Source: Arthrobacter sp. P2b | Lineage (GTDB): Bacteria; Actinomycetota; Actinomycetes; Actinomycetales; Micrococcaceae | NCBI RefSeq assembly: GCF_900168295.1 | Contig: NZ_FVZL01000021.1 | Coordinates: forward strand, 1 to 64,000 | Direction of reading: 5' to 3' | DNA length: 64,000 nt | Part shown: piece after piece, positions 1-7,468 of the stretch | How the letters are laid out: each line of letters begins with the position of its first letter | Position numbering within the stretch: the stretch's first letter is position 1 | Made by a program: the position numbers and the translations under genes | Notes under the pieces: generated by a model | Told to the model about the DNA's origin: nothing | Database searches by the model: none | The model's input: the letters and a program-made list of their open reading frames with translations, nothing else

Positions 1-369
1 GGCCAAGGGCTCTGCGAAGCCTGCAACCACACCAAGGAAAACCCCGGCTGGACCGCCAAACCCATCCCCGGAACCCGCCACACCGTCGAAACCCGGACGC
101 CAACAGGCCACACCTACCGCTCCACCGCGCCGCCACTGCCAGGGACTTCACGGGAGTTGGCCCCTCTGCCCGAGGCTCCGCAACATCAGGCACCACTGCC
201 CCCAGCGTCACCCGATCGAAAAGCGGTGCCCGGCACGCGGGCGGGAGCTGGAACTAAGCCGGCCATCCGCCGTCGTACCGTCCGTAACCCAGACCGGGAA
301 CCGGTTCGGCGCCAGGAAGCAATGAAGCACACCGTTCAGGTGCTGGGGAGGGCGGGGCCTTCAGGGTAG
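1..369 (+). CDS. C-terminal part of a DUF222/HNH endonuclease-like protein (5' end outside window)
   Basis: The reading frame is open from the first base to a TAG at 367-369. It begins GQGLCEACNHTKENPGW, which matches the last Cys-containing part of the HNH nuclease fold found at the C-terminus of actinobacterial DUF222 proteins (13E12-repeat family). The rest is a Pro/Arg-rich, poorly conserved tail. These proteins are usually 400-550 residues, so most of this one lies upstream. Their function is unproven, though nuclease activity is predicted from the HNH motif. The N-terminal half of a different DUF222 protein starts at 63409. Confidence 0.75.
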   Translation, partial: GQGLCEACNHTKENPGWTAKPIPGTRHTVETRTPTGHTYRSTAPPLPGTSRELAPLPEAPQHQAPLPPASPDRKAVPGTRAGAGTKPAIRRRTVRNPDREPVRRQEAMKHTVQVLGRAGPSG

Positions 370-407
370 TGCCGACACGCCCAGCAGTCGCTCGGCGGCG
401 GCAGCCG

Positions 408-2591
408 TCAGGGCTTCGGGCTTGGGCTCGGTGACGGGTTGGGGCCGATCATCGATGGGGGAGGCGGCGGGAACGGACCGGCCGGGTAGAGCGGTGCCAC
501 CTTCAGCATGTAGTTAGCCCACTGTGGTCCTGCAATCATGTAGCCGTCGAGCCGGGGGTAGAACGTCCCGTTGATGGTGACGTTCTGGCCGGGGCGCTTT
601 TGGCTCTCAAGTGGGTCGCCGAAGAAGGACGCAGTGGCAAGTCCACTGGTATAGCCGACGATCCAGGTTGCACCGTTGTTGTTGGACGTGCCGGTTTTGG
701 CCGCCGTCGGCACCTTGTCATGGACTTTGGGGTTGATCCAGAAGCCGGAGCCCCTCACAAGCACGTCCTGCAGCACGTTGTTCACGCCTCGGGCAACGTC
801 CGGCTTTACGGCATCCCTGCACTCGACAGGCTGAGCCGGAAGCTTCCCGCCGGAGGCTTCAGTGACCTCAAGGAGGGCAACCGGGGTGCAGTAGCGGCCG
901 TCATTGGCGAAAGTGGCAAAAGCGTTCGCCATATGCAGCGGAGCGACGTTGGTGGCACCGAGCAGGTTGCCCAATTGGTGCATGTTGATGGGGGAGCCGT
1001 CCAGCCCGTTGTGCAGTCCTACCGCGTCCACCATCTTCTGGATGCCGCAGAAGTCCAGTTGAGTGGCCGAAGCGAAGGTAGCCGTGTTGATGGAGTTGTA
1101 CAGGCCGTAGTTGATGGCCATCTTCCGGTAGAAGCCCTCTTCGGCGTTCTGCAGGTCATCGGCGGCACCCAGTTCAGGATTGTTCTGCGCGGTGCTGTAG
1201 GCGCCCAACACCTTGCCGCAGCTCGACCTCCACGGGAACCCCAGCGGGTAGACGCGGCGTGATGCGTCCACTTCCGCGGTAAGGGGCTTGCCCTCGTTCA
1301 GCCACTGAGCGAACGTGAAGGGCTTCATGGTCGAGCCCGTCTGGAACCCGCCGGCTCCGTTCAGATTATTGCCCTGCGGGTCCTTGGCATCAACATTGAA
1401 GTTCAAATGGGTATCGAACTTGCCCGGTTCCGCAAGGAACACGGTGTTCTGTGCCATTGCCAGGATCTTCCCGGTTCCTGGCTGCACCGTCACCAGTGCT
1501 GCACCCCACCGGTCCGGGTTGGGCCCCGCCGTGCCATCCACCTGCGCCTGCGCCGCCGCCTGGAGCCGGCTGTCCAGCGTGGTCACGATCGTCAGCCCGC
1601 CGCGGTACAGCTTGCGCTGGCGTTCCGTCTCATTCGGCCCGTACGCCGGGTTGTTCAGGATGAGATGCGAGATGTAGTCGCAGAAGTACGGGGCCATCGT
1701 GGCATTGGCGCAGCCCTGCCGCTCCGGGCTGATCTTGAGCTCGATCGGGGTGGCCACTGCTTCATCGTGTTCGGCTTGCGTGATCTTGCCGAGGCGGAGC
1801 ATCTCGCCAAGCACCTGGTTCCGCCGCACCATTGAGTTGTCCGGGTTGAGCGCCGGGTTATAAAACGTGGGGCTGTTCACGAGCCCCGCCAGCAGGGCGG
1901 CCTGGGGCAGGTTGAGGTCCTTGGCCGTGGTGCTGAAGAAGTAGCGTGCAGCAGCCTCAACGCCGTAGGCGTCGCTGTTGAAGAACACGATGTTCAGGTA
2001 GCCCTCGAGGATCTGCTCCTTGCTGAACTCCTTTTCCAGGGCGAGGGCGAGTTTCATCTCCCGCAGTTTGTCGCCAAGGTCCTTTTGCCCGCTGAGGATC
2101 ACCTCGTCCGGCCGGTCCTGCGAAAGCCGCGCCTCGTTGATGACATTCGTGACGTATTGCTGGGTGATGGTGGAGGCGCCCTGCCTGTCACCCTTGGTCA
2201 CATTCGAGACCAAGGCCCGCACAATCCCCTGCGGGTCGACGCCGGCGTGGTCATAGAACCGGCTGTCCTCGATTGCGATGACCGCGTCCTTGATGTACGG
2301 GGACATCTGATCCAGCGGTACCCTGACGCGGTTCTCGGCAAAGAACGTGGCGATGGTTTGGCCGTCGGAGGTCAGGACTTTGGTGGATTGCGACGGCGGC
2401 TCCACGGTCAGCTCCGCGGGCAGGCCTTCAAAAAATCCGACGGAGTTGCTAACCCCAAATTTGGCCGCCGCCAGGGCAGGCGCCACCAGGCTGGCAACCA
2501 GGATCCCGCACATGATGCTCGCGGCAAGGAACCCCAGGAGTTGTCCCAGGGCGCGTCCGGGACCGCGCTTGCGCTTCCGCTTCTTCGCCAT
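408..2591 (-). CDS. Bifunctional class A penicillin-binding protein (transglycosylase/transpeptidase)
   Basis: This 727-residue protein polymerises and cross-links peptidoglycan at the outer face of the membrane. A basic N-terminus (KKRKRKRG) and one membrane segment (about 15-43) precede the GT51 glycosyltransferase domain, with EDSRFYDH (catalytic Glu108) and GASTITQQ (138-145). The transpeptidase domain has GSTMK (Ser420, Lys423), SIN (500-502) and KTGTS (632-636), so all three catalytic motifs are intact. The tail is a Pro/Ser-rich extracellular stretch common in actinobacterial PonA-type enzymes. It is divergent from the PadR gene and shares a 175-bp promoter region with it. Confidence 0.95.
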   Translation of the reverse strand: MAKKRKRKRGPGRALGQLLGFLAASIMCGILVASLVAPALAAAKFGVSNSVGFFEGLPAELTVEPPSQSTKVLTSDGQTIATFFAENRVRVPLDQMSPYIKDAVIAIEDSRFYDHAGVDPQGIVRALVSNVTKGDRQGASTITQQYVTNVINEARLSQDRPDEVILSGQKDLGDKLREMKLALALEKEFSKEQILEGYLNIVFFNSDAYGVEAAARYFFSTTAKDLNLPQAALLAGLVNSPTFYNPALNPDNSMVRRNQVLGEMLRLGKITQAEHDEAVATPIELKISPERQGCANATMAPYFCDYISHLILNNPAYGPNETERQRKLYRGGLTIVTTLDSRLQAAAQAQVDGTAGPNPDRWGAALVTVQPGTGKILAMAQNTVFLAEPGKFDTHLNFNVDAKDPQGNNLNGAGGFQTGSTMKPFTFAQWLNEGKPLTAEVDASRRVYPLGFPWRSSCGKVLGAYSTAQNNPELGAADDLQNAEEGFYRKMAINYGLYNSINTATFASATQLDFCGIQKMVDAVGLHNGLDGSPINMHQLGNLLGATNVAPLHMANAFATFANDGRYCTPVALLEVTEASGGKLPAQPVECRDAVKPDVARGVNNVLQDVLVRGSGFWINPKVHDKVPTAAKTGTSNNNGATWIVGYTSGLATASFFGDPLESQKRPGQNVTINGTFYPRLDGYMIAGPQWANYMLKVAPLYPAGPFPPPPPSMIGPNPSPSPSPKP

Positions 2592-2688
2592 TCATCAGCC
2601 CTCGAACTCGGAGGTGTGAATCGAGGATACGCCCCTATATCAAGGCGGGCCAGAGCCCGGAAGGTCAGGATATGGTCACGAAAATTGC

Positions 2689-2727
2689 TTGACTCAGCGA
2701 TAGTTAACGACATATCGTTTACGATCG
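2689..2727 (+). promoter_or_regulatory. padR promoter with overlapping inverted-repeat operator
   Basis: TTGACT (2689-2694) and TATCGT (2713-2718) form a sigma70-like pair with an 18-bp spacer. Over it lies an inverted repeat, CGATAGTTAACGA (2698-2710), CATA, TCGTTTACGATCG (2715-2727), with 11 of 13 positions complementary. An operator covering the spacer and -10 of the padR promoter suggests that the regulator encoded at 2767 represses its own gene. Binding is inferred, not shown. Confidence 0.6.
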
Positions 2728-2766
2728 TTGAAGAAGTCAGCGTAAAGATGAAAGGACGATGCCACC

Positions 2767-3381
2767 ATGAAAGGCATTTCTGACGAAAAATTTCCCGGCC
2801 CGGAATTTGCAAGGGGCCGGTTTGAGCGGGGCCGGGGCCGGAGGGGCCCCCACGGACACCGCGGCGGCGGGTTCGGTCCCGGCTTTGGGCCTGGTTTTGG
2901 TCCGGGATTCGGGCCCGGCTTTGGTCCCGGTTTCGGACGTGGCTCCCGGCGGGCCAGCCGCGGGGATGTGCGCGCCGCCATCCTGTCGCTCCTGGCCGAA
3001 GCACCCTCGAACGGTTACGGGTTGATCAAGACCATTGCCGAAAAGACGGACGGAGCCTGGCGGCCCAGTCCCGGATCCATCTACCCCACGCTGCAGCAGC
3101 TTGTGGACGAGGACCTGATTACCGCGCTGAGCGAAGGCCGCGGCACGGAGTTTGCGCTTACGGACGCCGGCAGGGCCTACGTGGCAGAGCATGCCGAGGA
3201 GATGGAAAATGCGTGGAACGCCGGTCCGGACAGCTCAGACCGGGAGTTCCACCAGAGCATCGGCAAGCTGATGGGCGTCATCCACCAGTTCCGCAGCGGC
3301 GTCACAGAGGAACAGCGGGCAGCTGCCATTGAAAAGCTTGATGAGACCCGCCGTGCACTGTACAAGATCCTGGCCGACTAG
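2767..3381 (+). CDS. PadR family transcriptional regulator with Gly/Phe-rich N-terminal repeat
   Basis: The 204-residue protein has a PadR winged-helix domain at about 65-135 (DVRAAILSLLAEAPSNGYGLIK, then GSIYPTLQQLVDEDLI), followed by an antiparallel helical dimerisation region. Residues 35-57 are about six tandem Gly-Phe-Gly-Pro units, unusual in length, encoded with varied synonymous codons. The start ATG follows AAAGGACG at 2751-2758. An inverted repeat overlaps its promoter, as expected for an autorepressor. PadR proteins of this type often control a drug or lipid transporter. None is adjacent here, and the divergent PBP gene is the only neighbouring candidate target. Confidence 0.9.
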   Translation: MKGISDEKFPGPEFARGRFERGRGRRGPHGHRGGGFGPGFGPGFGPGFGPGFGPGFGRGSRRASRGDVRAAILSLLAEAPSNGYGLIKTIAEKTDGAWRPSPGSIYPTLQQLVDEDLITALSEGRGTEFALTDAGRAYVAEHAEEMENAWNAGPDSSDREFHQSIGKLMGVIHQFRSGVTEEQRAAAIEKLDETRRALYKILAD

Positions 3382-3408
3382 GTTCGGGGAACCCTTAGGC
3401 GCAGCCCG

Positions 3409-4776
3409 CTATGCGAAGGAGTCTTCCTTGGCATGGAGTTCGGCGGAATCCTTGGCAGTCGAATCCCGAGCGGTGGAATCCTTGGCGGCGGCCGGAACGG
3501 CAGCGGTCGGGAGATGGGAAGCGGCGGGCCGCAGGGGGTTGAAGCCGGAGCCCAGCTCGCCGAACGCGTAGGCGCTCTCGGCGTGCTCGGAGAGGTCCAC
3601 TCCGGCAGTTTCCGCCTCATGGCTGACCCTGAACCCGATGGTCTTGTTGATGATCCGGCCGATGACCAGGGTTCCCAGGCCGGACAGCAGCAGGGTGATG
3701 ACAACGGCCGCGGTTTGGGCGATGAGCTGCTGGACCCCGCCGCCGTAGAAGAGCCCGCCACCCTGGCCGTCCACGGGGAGGGCGATGAATCCCAGTGCCA
3801 GGGTGCCGATGAGTCCGGCGCCCAGGTGGACTCCCACCACATCCAGGGAGTCGTCCAGCCCAAAGCGGTACTTGAGGTCAACGAACACCGCGCAGGCGGC
3901 GCCCGCCACCAGGCCCAGGCCGATTGCGGCCACCGGGCTAATGTTGGCGCAGGACGGGGTGATGGCCACGAGTCCGGCCACCACGCCGGATGCCGCGCCA
4001 AGGGAAGTGGGGTGGCCGTGCCGGAGCTTCTCGGTGACCAGCCAGCTCAGCATGGCGGCCGCCGGAGTGACCAGGGTGTTGACCCAGATCAGGCCGGCCT
4101 GCTCGGCCGTGGTTGCAGCACCGCCGTTGAAGCCGAACCAGCCGAACCAGAGGATGGCGGCGCCCAGCATGATGAAGGGCACGTTGTGGGGGCGGTGGTT
4201 GGGATCCTTGGCGAAGCCGTGCCGCTGGCCAACGATCAGGGCAAGAACCAGTGCGGCTGTTCCGGAACTGATCTCCACAACAGCGCCGCCAGCGAAATCG
4301 ATGACCTGGCCGAAGATGGCAGTGACTGCTCCACCGGCGCTCATCAGGCCGCCGCCCCAGATCATGTAGGCCAGCGGGCAGTAAACCAGGGTGATCCACA
4401 CCGGCACGAACAGGGCCCATGCGCTGAACTTCGCGCGGTCGGCGATGGCGCCGCTGATCAGTGCCACCGTGATGATGGCGAAGGTGGCGCTGTAGCCGGC
4501 CTTGATGAGATCGGGGGAGCCCATGAGGTTCTGCAGCCCGAAGTTGGCGAAGGGGTTGCCGAAGATGCCCAGGACGCCGTCGCCGGTGGTCATGGAGTAG
4601 CCCCACAGGACCCACACCACGCCGACGATGCCGGCGGAGATGAAGCTCATCATGATCATGTTCAGCGCGGCCTTGGCACGGGTCATGCCGCCGTAGAAGA
4701 GTCCGAGCCCGGGCGTCATCAGCAGTACCATCGCGGCTGAAATCATCAGCCAGACGTGTTGGGCAGAGATTTCCAC
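3409..4776 (-). CDS. amt: Ammonium transporter (Amt family) with Glu in place of the first pore His
   Basis: This is an 11-helix Amt/Mep/Rh channel for ammonium uptake. I chose the GTG at 4776 because AAGGGA lies 7 bases upstream and the protein then begins VEISAQHVWLMISAA, matching mature Amt proteins. A longer frame to 4899 has no site and no conservation. The conserved Asp of the substrate site is D160 and the second pore histidine is kept (VHLGAG, H317). The first pore histidine is Glu168 (VVEISSG instead of VVHxxSG), as in some fungal Mep proteins. An Ala/Asp/Lys-rich cytoplasmic tail of about 30 residues follows. No glnK follows, and a GlnR-type box lies upstream. Confidence 0.93.
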   Translation of the reverse strand: MEISAQHVWLMISAAMVLLMTPGLGLFYGGMTRAKAALNMIMMSFISAGIVGVVWVLWGYSMTTGDGVLGIFGNPFANFGLQNLMGSPDLIKAGYSATFAIITVALISGAIADRAKFSAWALFVPVWITLVYCPLAYMIWGGGLMSAGGAVTAIFGQVIDFAGGAVVEISSGTAALVLALIVGQRHGFAKDPNHRPHNVPFIMLGAAILWFGWFGFNGGAATTAEQAGLIWVNTLVTPAAAMLSWLVTEKLRHGHPTSLGAASGVVAGLVAITPSCANISPVAAIGLGLVAGAACAVFVDLKYRFGLDDSLDVVGVHLGAGLIGTLALGFIALPVDGQGGGLFYGGGVQQLIAQTAAVVITLLLSGLGTLVIGRIINKTIGFRVSHEAETAGVDLSEHAESAYAFGELGSGFNPLRPAASHLPTAAVPAAAKDSTARDSTAKDSAELHAKEDSFA

Positions 4777-4857
4777 CAGCAGGTCCCTTCGGATGTGAGC
4801 TTGACGGGGCGCTGCAGCCCCTTGCCTTCCCCCCGCCGTCCATCTTTCGTTGGTTGT

Positions 4858-4895
4858 GTTTCGGAAAAGACCGCTCAAAGTTGCCGTGACGTTAC
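4858..4895 (-). promoter_or_regulatory. GlnR-type nitrogen-control box upstream of amt
   Basis: Read toward amt the sequence is GTAAC-N6-GCAAC-N6-CGGTC-N6-GAAAC. This has the exact 5-6-5-6-5-6-5 spacing of the actinobacterial GlnR consensus gTnAC-n6-GaAAC repeated twice. Three of the four half-sites match well and the third is weak. The box ends about 80 bp upstream of the amt start codon. GlnR activation of amt under nitrogen limitation is established in Streptomyces and Mycobacterium, and is inferred here. Confidence 0.65.
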
Positions 4896-5131
4896 ACAAA
4901 TCGCCTTTGCGTGAAGTTCGCGTGTCAGCTGTGTTTCGGCGGTGTTAACGGCCGCCATCTCGTACCTCTCAACGGAGGCCCGCCGTCCCCCTTGGCAGGC
5001 GAACCCGCAGGTGACTGCCTGTTGGGAAGGTGAGAAGCCGCCGTCGTACGTCGTTCCTGGCTACGTTTCCTGCCTGTGAACGAGGACTCACCGGTCCCTC
5101 CCTCCCGGAAAGGCTGCCGTAGCGTGGCATC
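4896..5131. other. Intergenic region between amt and the alpha/beta hydrolase gene
   Basis: About 236 bp with no supportable gene. It carries several short GC-rich inverted repeats, such as GGCAG/CTGCC around 4994-5021. I find no match to a riboswitch class I know. A TAGCGT at 5120-5125 just ahead of the ATG at 5132 may be the -10 of a leaderless transcript for the hydrolase. Confidence 0.4.
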
Positions 5132-5953
5132 ATGCCTACACCATCGGCCCAGGAACCACGGCTGCGGGAATTCACCGTTGTGACCGCGCCGGGAGTCCAC
5201 CTGCGGTGCTATGACTCAGGGGGTCCGGGACCTGTTGTGGTCATTCTTCATGGGCTGGCAGGCAGCGCCAGGGAATTCTTTCCGACGGCGGCCGCCCTTC
5301 CCGAGTTTCGCGCTGTCCTCCTGGACCTCCGGGGCCACGGAGGCAGCACCCGCTGCCCGCCCGATCTTTCACGAGAGGCTTTTGTCACCGACGTCGTCCG
5401 TGTCATCGAAGAGGAGGCAGCCGGGCCGGTGGTGCTGGTGGGCCAGTCGATGGGTGGCCACACGGCGATGCTGACGGCGGCGGCGCGCCCCGACCTAGTG
5501 AACCGGCTCGTCCTGCTGGAGGTCGACGCCGGCGGCGGGGACCCGGCGGACCTCGCGGCTTTGGGGGACTACTTTGCGTCCTGGCCCGCTTCGTTTACCA
5601 GCAGGGAAGCGGCGCTGGATGTCTTCGGTGACGGAGCACTTGCTCACGCATGGGCGGCCGACCTTGAACCCTATGGGGATGGTTTCCGGCCCCGGTTCGA
5701 CGCCGCCGTCATGGCTGCTGCGGCGGCCGGGCTTGGGAAGACCCGGTGGATTGAGTGGGAGTCCCTTCGGATTCCTGTGCTGGCAGTGTACGGCGGCAAG
5801 GGGATGTTCCGGCCGCAGGCGAAGGATGAGTTCGTGCAGCGCGGTCACCAAGTCAGCAGGGTTGACCTGCCCAGCGCATCACACGATGCGCACCTGGACG
5901 CGTTTGAAGAATGGGTGCACGCCCTCCGCAGCTTCCTGGACCCTGCCGGGTAA
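5132..5953 (+). CDS. Alpha/beta fold hydrolase
   Basis: The 273-residue cytoplasmic hydrolase has the family's landmarks in order: the oxyanion HGLAG at 40-44, the nucleophile elbow GQSMGG (Ser106) and a C-terminal SASHDAH that supplies the catalytic histidine. The cap region (about 140-200) is helical and not diagnostic, so the substrate is unknown. It resembles esterases and 3-oxoadipate-enol-lactonase-like proteins. It stands alone, is divergent from amt and convergent with the amidase gene at 5981. No clear Shine-Dalgarno sequence precedes the ATG. Confidence 0.88.
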   Translation: MPTPSAQEPRLREFTVVTAPGVHLRCYDSGGPGPVVVILHGLAGSAREFFPTAAALPEFRAVLLDLRGHGGSTRCPPDLSREAFVTDVVRVIEEEAAGPVVLVGQSMGGHTAMLTAAARPDLVNRLVLLEVDAGGGDPADLAALGDYFASWPASFTSREAALDVFGDGALAHAWAADLEPYGDGFRPRFDAAVMAAAAAGLGKTRWIEWESLRIPVLAVYGGKGMFRPQAKDEFVQRGHQVSRVDLPSASHDAHLDAFEEWVHALRSFLDPAG

Positions 5954-5980
5954 AGCGGCGGGGGCGTGCAGCCGGCACGT

Positions 5981-6775
5981 TCAGAACTGGCGGGCGTTGG
6001 CCAGAACGGGAAGCTTGGTGCGGACTTCGTCCACAAGTGAGGGGTCGATGTCCACGACGGCGAGGCCGGGCTTTCCGTCCAGCGCCGCCAGTGCGGATCC
6101 CAGCGGGGAGATGACGGCACTGTGCCCGATTCCGGTGGGAGCAGCTCCGGCCGGACCTGCCCCGGTGGTTTCGGGGTCGCCCTGGCCGCAGGCGACCACG
6201 AACGTGGTGCTGTCCAGCGCGCGGGCCCGGACCAGCAGGTCCCACTGCTCGGCCTTGCCCTCGCCGGCGCCCCAGGACGCGCACACGATGTTGACCTGCG
6301 CGCCGGCCTTGGCATTGGCCGTAAACAATGCAGGGAAACGGACGTCGTAGCACGTGGCCAGTCCGAAGACCGTGCCGTTGAGCTCGAACGTCACAGGGCT
6401 TTCTCCCGCATCCACTGTCTTGGACTCCATAAAGCCGAAGGCGTCGAAGAGGTGCACCTTGTCGTAGGAGGTGTCCAGGCCGGGGCCGGTGACCAGCAGC
6501 GTGTTGCGGACCCGGCCGTCCTTTCCAGGAGTGAACATCCCCGCTACGATCGCAATGTCCAGTTCCCGGGCAATGCCGCGGACCTTTTCCGCCCACGGTC
6601 CATCAAGCGGTTCGGCGATGTCCTTCAGGGAATGGCCGAAAGCGCGCATGGCTGCCTCGGGGAAGACCACCAGTTCCGCGCCGGCGGCTTTGGCCTCCGT
6701 TGCGTACTCCCGGATCAACTCCAGGTTGGCAGCAAGGTCTGCGGTGCTGATGATTTGGGCGACTGCAAGACGCAT
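5981..6775 (-). CDS. Carbon-nitrogen hydrolase (nitrilase superfamily amidase)
   Basis: The 264-residue protein keeps the Glu-Lys-Cys triad of the superfamily: E40 in VVFPEAAM, K106 in YDKVHLF and C142 in LATCYDVRFP. Members cleave amides or N-carbamoyl compounds to acid and ammonia. The RFP context after the Cys is typical of omega-amidase/Nit2-like or N-carbamyl amidase branches, so the substrate is open. The start is MRLAVAQ at 6775 with GGAG 7 bases upstream. A longer in-frame start at 6802 would lie inside the operator. It is divergent from the gntR gene and probably under its control. Confidence 0.9.
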   Translation of the reverse strand: MRLAVAQIISTADLAANLELIREYATEAKAAGAELVVFPEAAMRAFGHSLKDIAEPLDGPWAEKVRGIARELDIAIVAGMFTPGKDGRVRNTLLVTGPGLDTSYDKVHLFDAFGFMESKTVDAGESPVTFELNGTVFGLATCYDVRFPALFTANAKAGAQVNIVCASWGAGEGKAEQWDLLVRARALDSTTFVVACGQGDPETTGAGPAGAAPTGIGHSAVISPLGSALAALDGKPGLAVVDIDPSLVDEVRTKLPVLANARQF

Positions 6776-6793
6776 GGAAGAACTCCAATCTGT

Positions 6794-6809
6794 TGTATAC
6801 ATAATGTAT
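6794..6809 (+). promoter_or_regulatory. GntR operator and -10 region between the amidase and gntR genes
   Basis: TGTATACATAA (6794-6804) is followed by ATGTAT, making a 13-bp palindrome ATACAT-A-ATGTAT at 6797-6809. TATACA at 6796-6801 would serve as a -10 whose start site falls on the gntR ATG (6808). The word TGTATACATWA recurs at 8908-8918 in the other divergent promoter of this locus, which argues for a shared regulator. Confidence 0.55.
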
Positions 6810-7464
6810 GGGAAAAATGCCGGGAACGGCTGCGTCCGGTCGCGAGAAGGCGTACATCCACCTGCGCGAGAACGTCCTGACTGATCCGGAGCTTCAGGGC
6901 CGGTTCCTTAACGAGACAGAGCTGGCCGCAGACATCGGTGTTTCCCGCACCCCGGTCCGTGAAGCCCTGCTCCTCCTGGTATCCGACGGGCTGGTGGAGC
7001 TGATTCCGCAGCGCGGTGCGTACGTCCCGGCCATCACCGGCAGGGAGATTTCCGAGCTCATGGAGCTGCGCGGCGTGCTGGAAAATTACGCTGCCCGGCT
7101 GGTCATCGCCGAGCAGCGCGTCCCCGCGGGCCTGATGCAGGAAACGCTGGACCTCCAGGCCAGGATTCCGGATACGGAAAGCCCGGGGGATGCCCGCGAA
7201 TTCATCCGGCTGGACACCCTTTTCCATCAGCAGCTCATCGACGCCGCTGGAAATGAACTCATCTCCCGGACCTACAGCAAGCTTCACGTCCGCCAGATCC
7301 TGGTGGGCGTCGCCGCCCTGTTCCGGACAGGCGGCCGGCGCCAGGACGTGTGCGCCGAACACCAGGGCATCCTTGACGCCCTGGTGGCCGGCGACGCCGT
7401 CCAGGCGCAGAAGGCGATCGACGAGCACTTGGCAGTTACCCGCGATATCCTGCTGCGCACCTGA
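6808..7464 (+). CDS. GntR family transcriptional regulator, FCD (FadR-like) subfamily
   Basis: The 218-residue regulator has an N-terminal winged helix (LNETELAADIGVSRTPVREALLLLVSDGLVELIPQRGAYV) and an all-helical FCD ligand domain. Metal-binding positions are visible in D-x3-H (RLDTLFHQQL), EHQGIL and DEHLAVT. FCD proteins sense small carboxylates or amino-acid-like ligands. No ribosome-binding site precedes ATG 6808, which lies 7 bases after a -10-like TATACA, so the mRNA may be leaderless. ATG 6817 is an alternative start. It likely controls the divergent amidase and the MHS/DUF2848 pair downstream. Confidence 0.92.
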   Translation: MGKMPGTAASGREKAYIHLRENVLTDPELQGRFLNETELAADIGVSRTPVREALLLLVSDGLVELIPQRGAYVPAITGREISELMELRGVLENYAARLVIAEQRVPAGLMQETLDLQARIPDTESPGDAREFIRLDTLFHQQLIDAAGNELISRTYSKLHVRQILVGVAALFRTGGRRQDVCAEHQGILDALVAGDAVQAQKAIDEHLAVTRDILLRT

Positions 7465-7468
7465 CGGT

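Noticed and set aside
2869..2941. Repeat array resembling a CRISPR or minisatellite
   Set aside because: The periodicity is 12 bases within a coding frame and the copies differ at synonymous positions, so it is a protein repeat. No spacers exist.
3433..4740. Open frame of 435 codons on the plus strand opposite amt
   Set aside because: It is antisense to a clear transporter gene. The product is Gly/Asp/His-rich without motifs, as expected from third-position GC bias.
4930..5110. Possible riboswitch upstream of the alpha/beta hydrolase
   Set aside because: Segments such as GGGAAGGTGAGAAGCC vaguely recall a cobalamin leader, but the B12 box and the core order are absent and no long stem closes the region.
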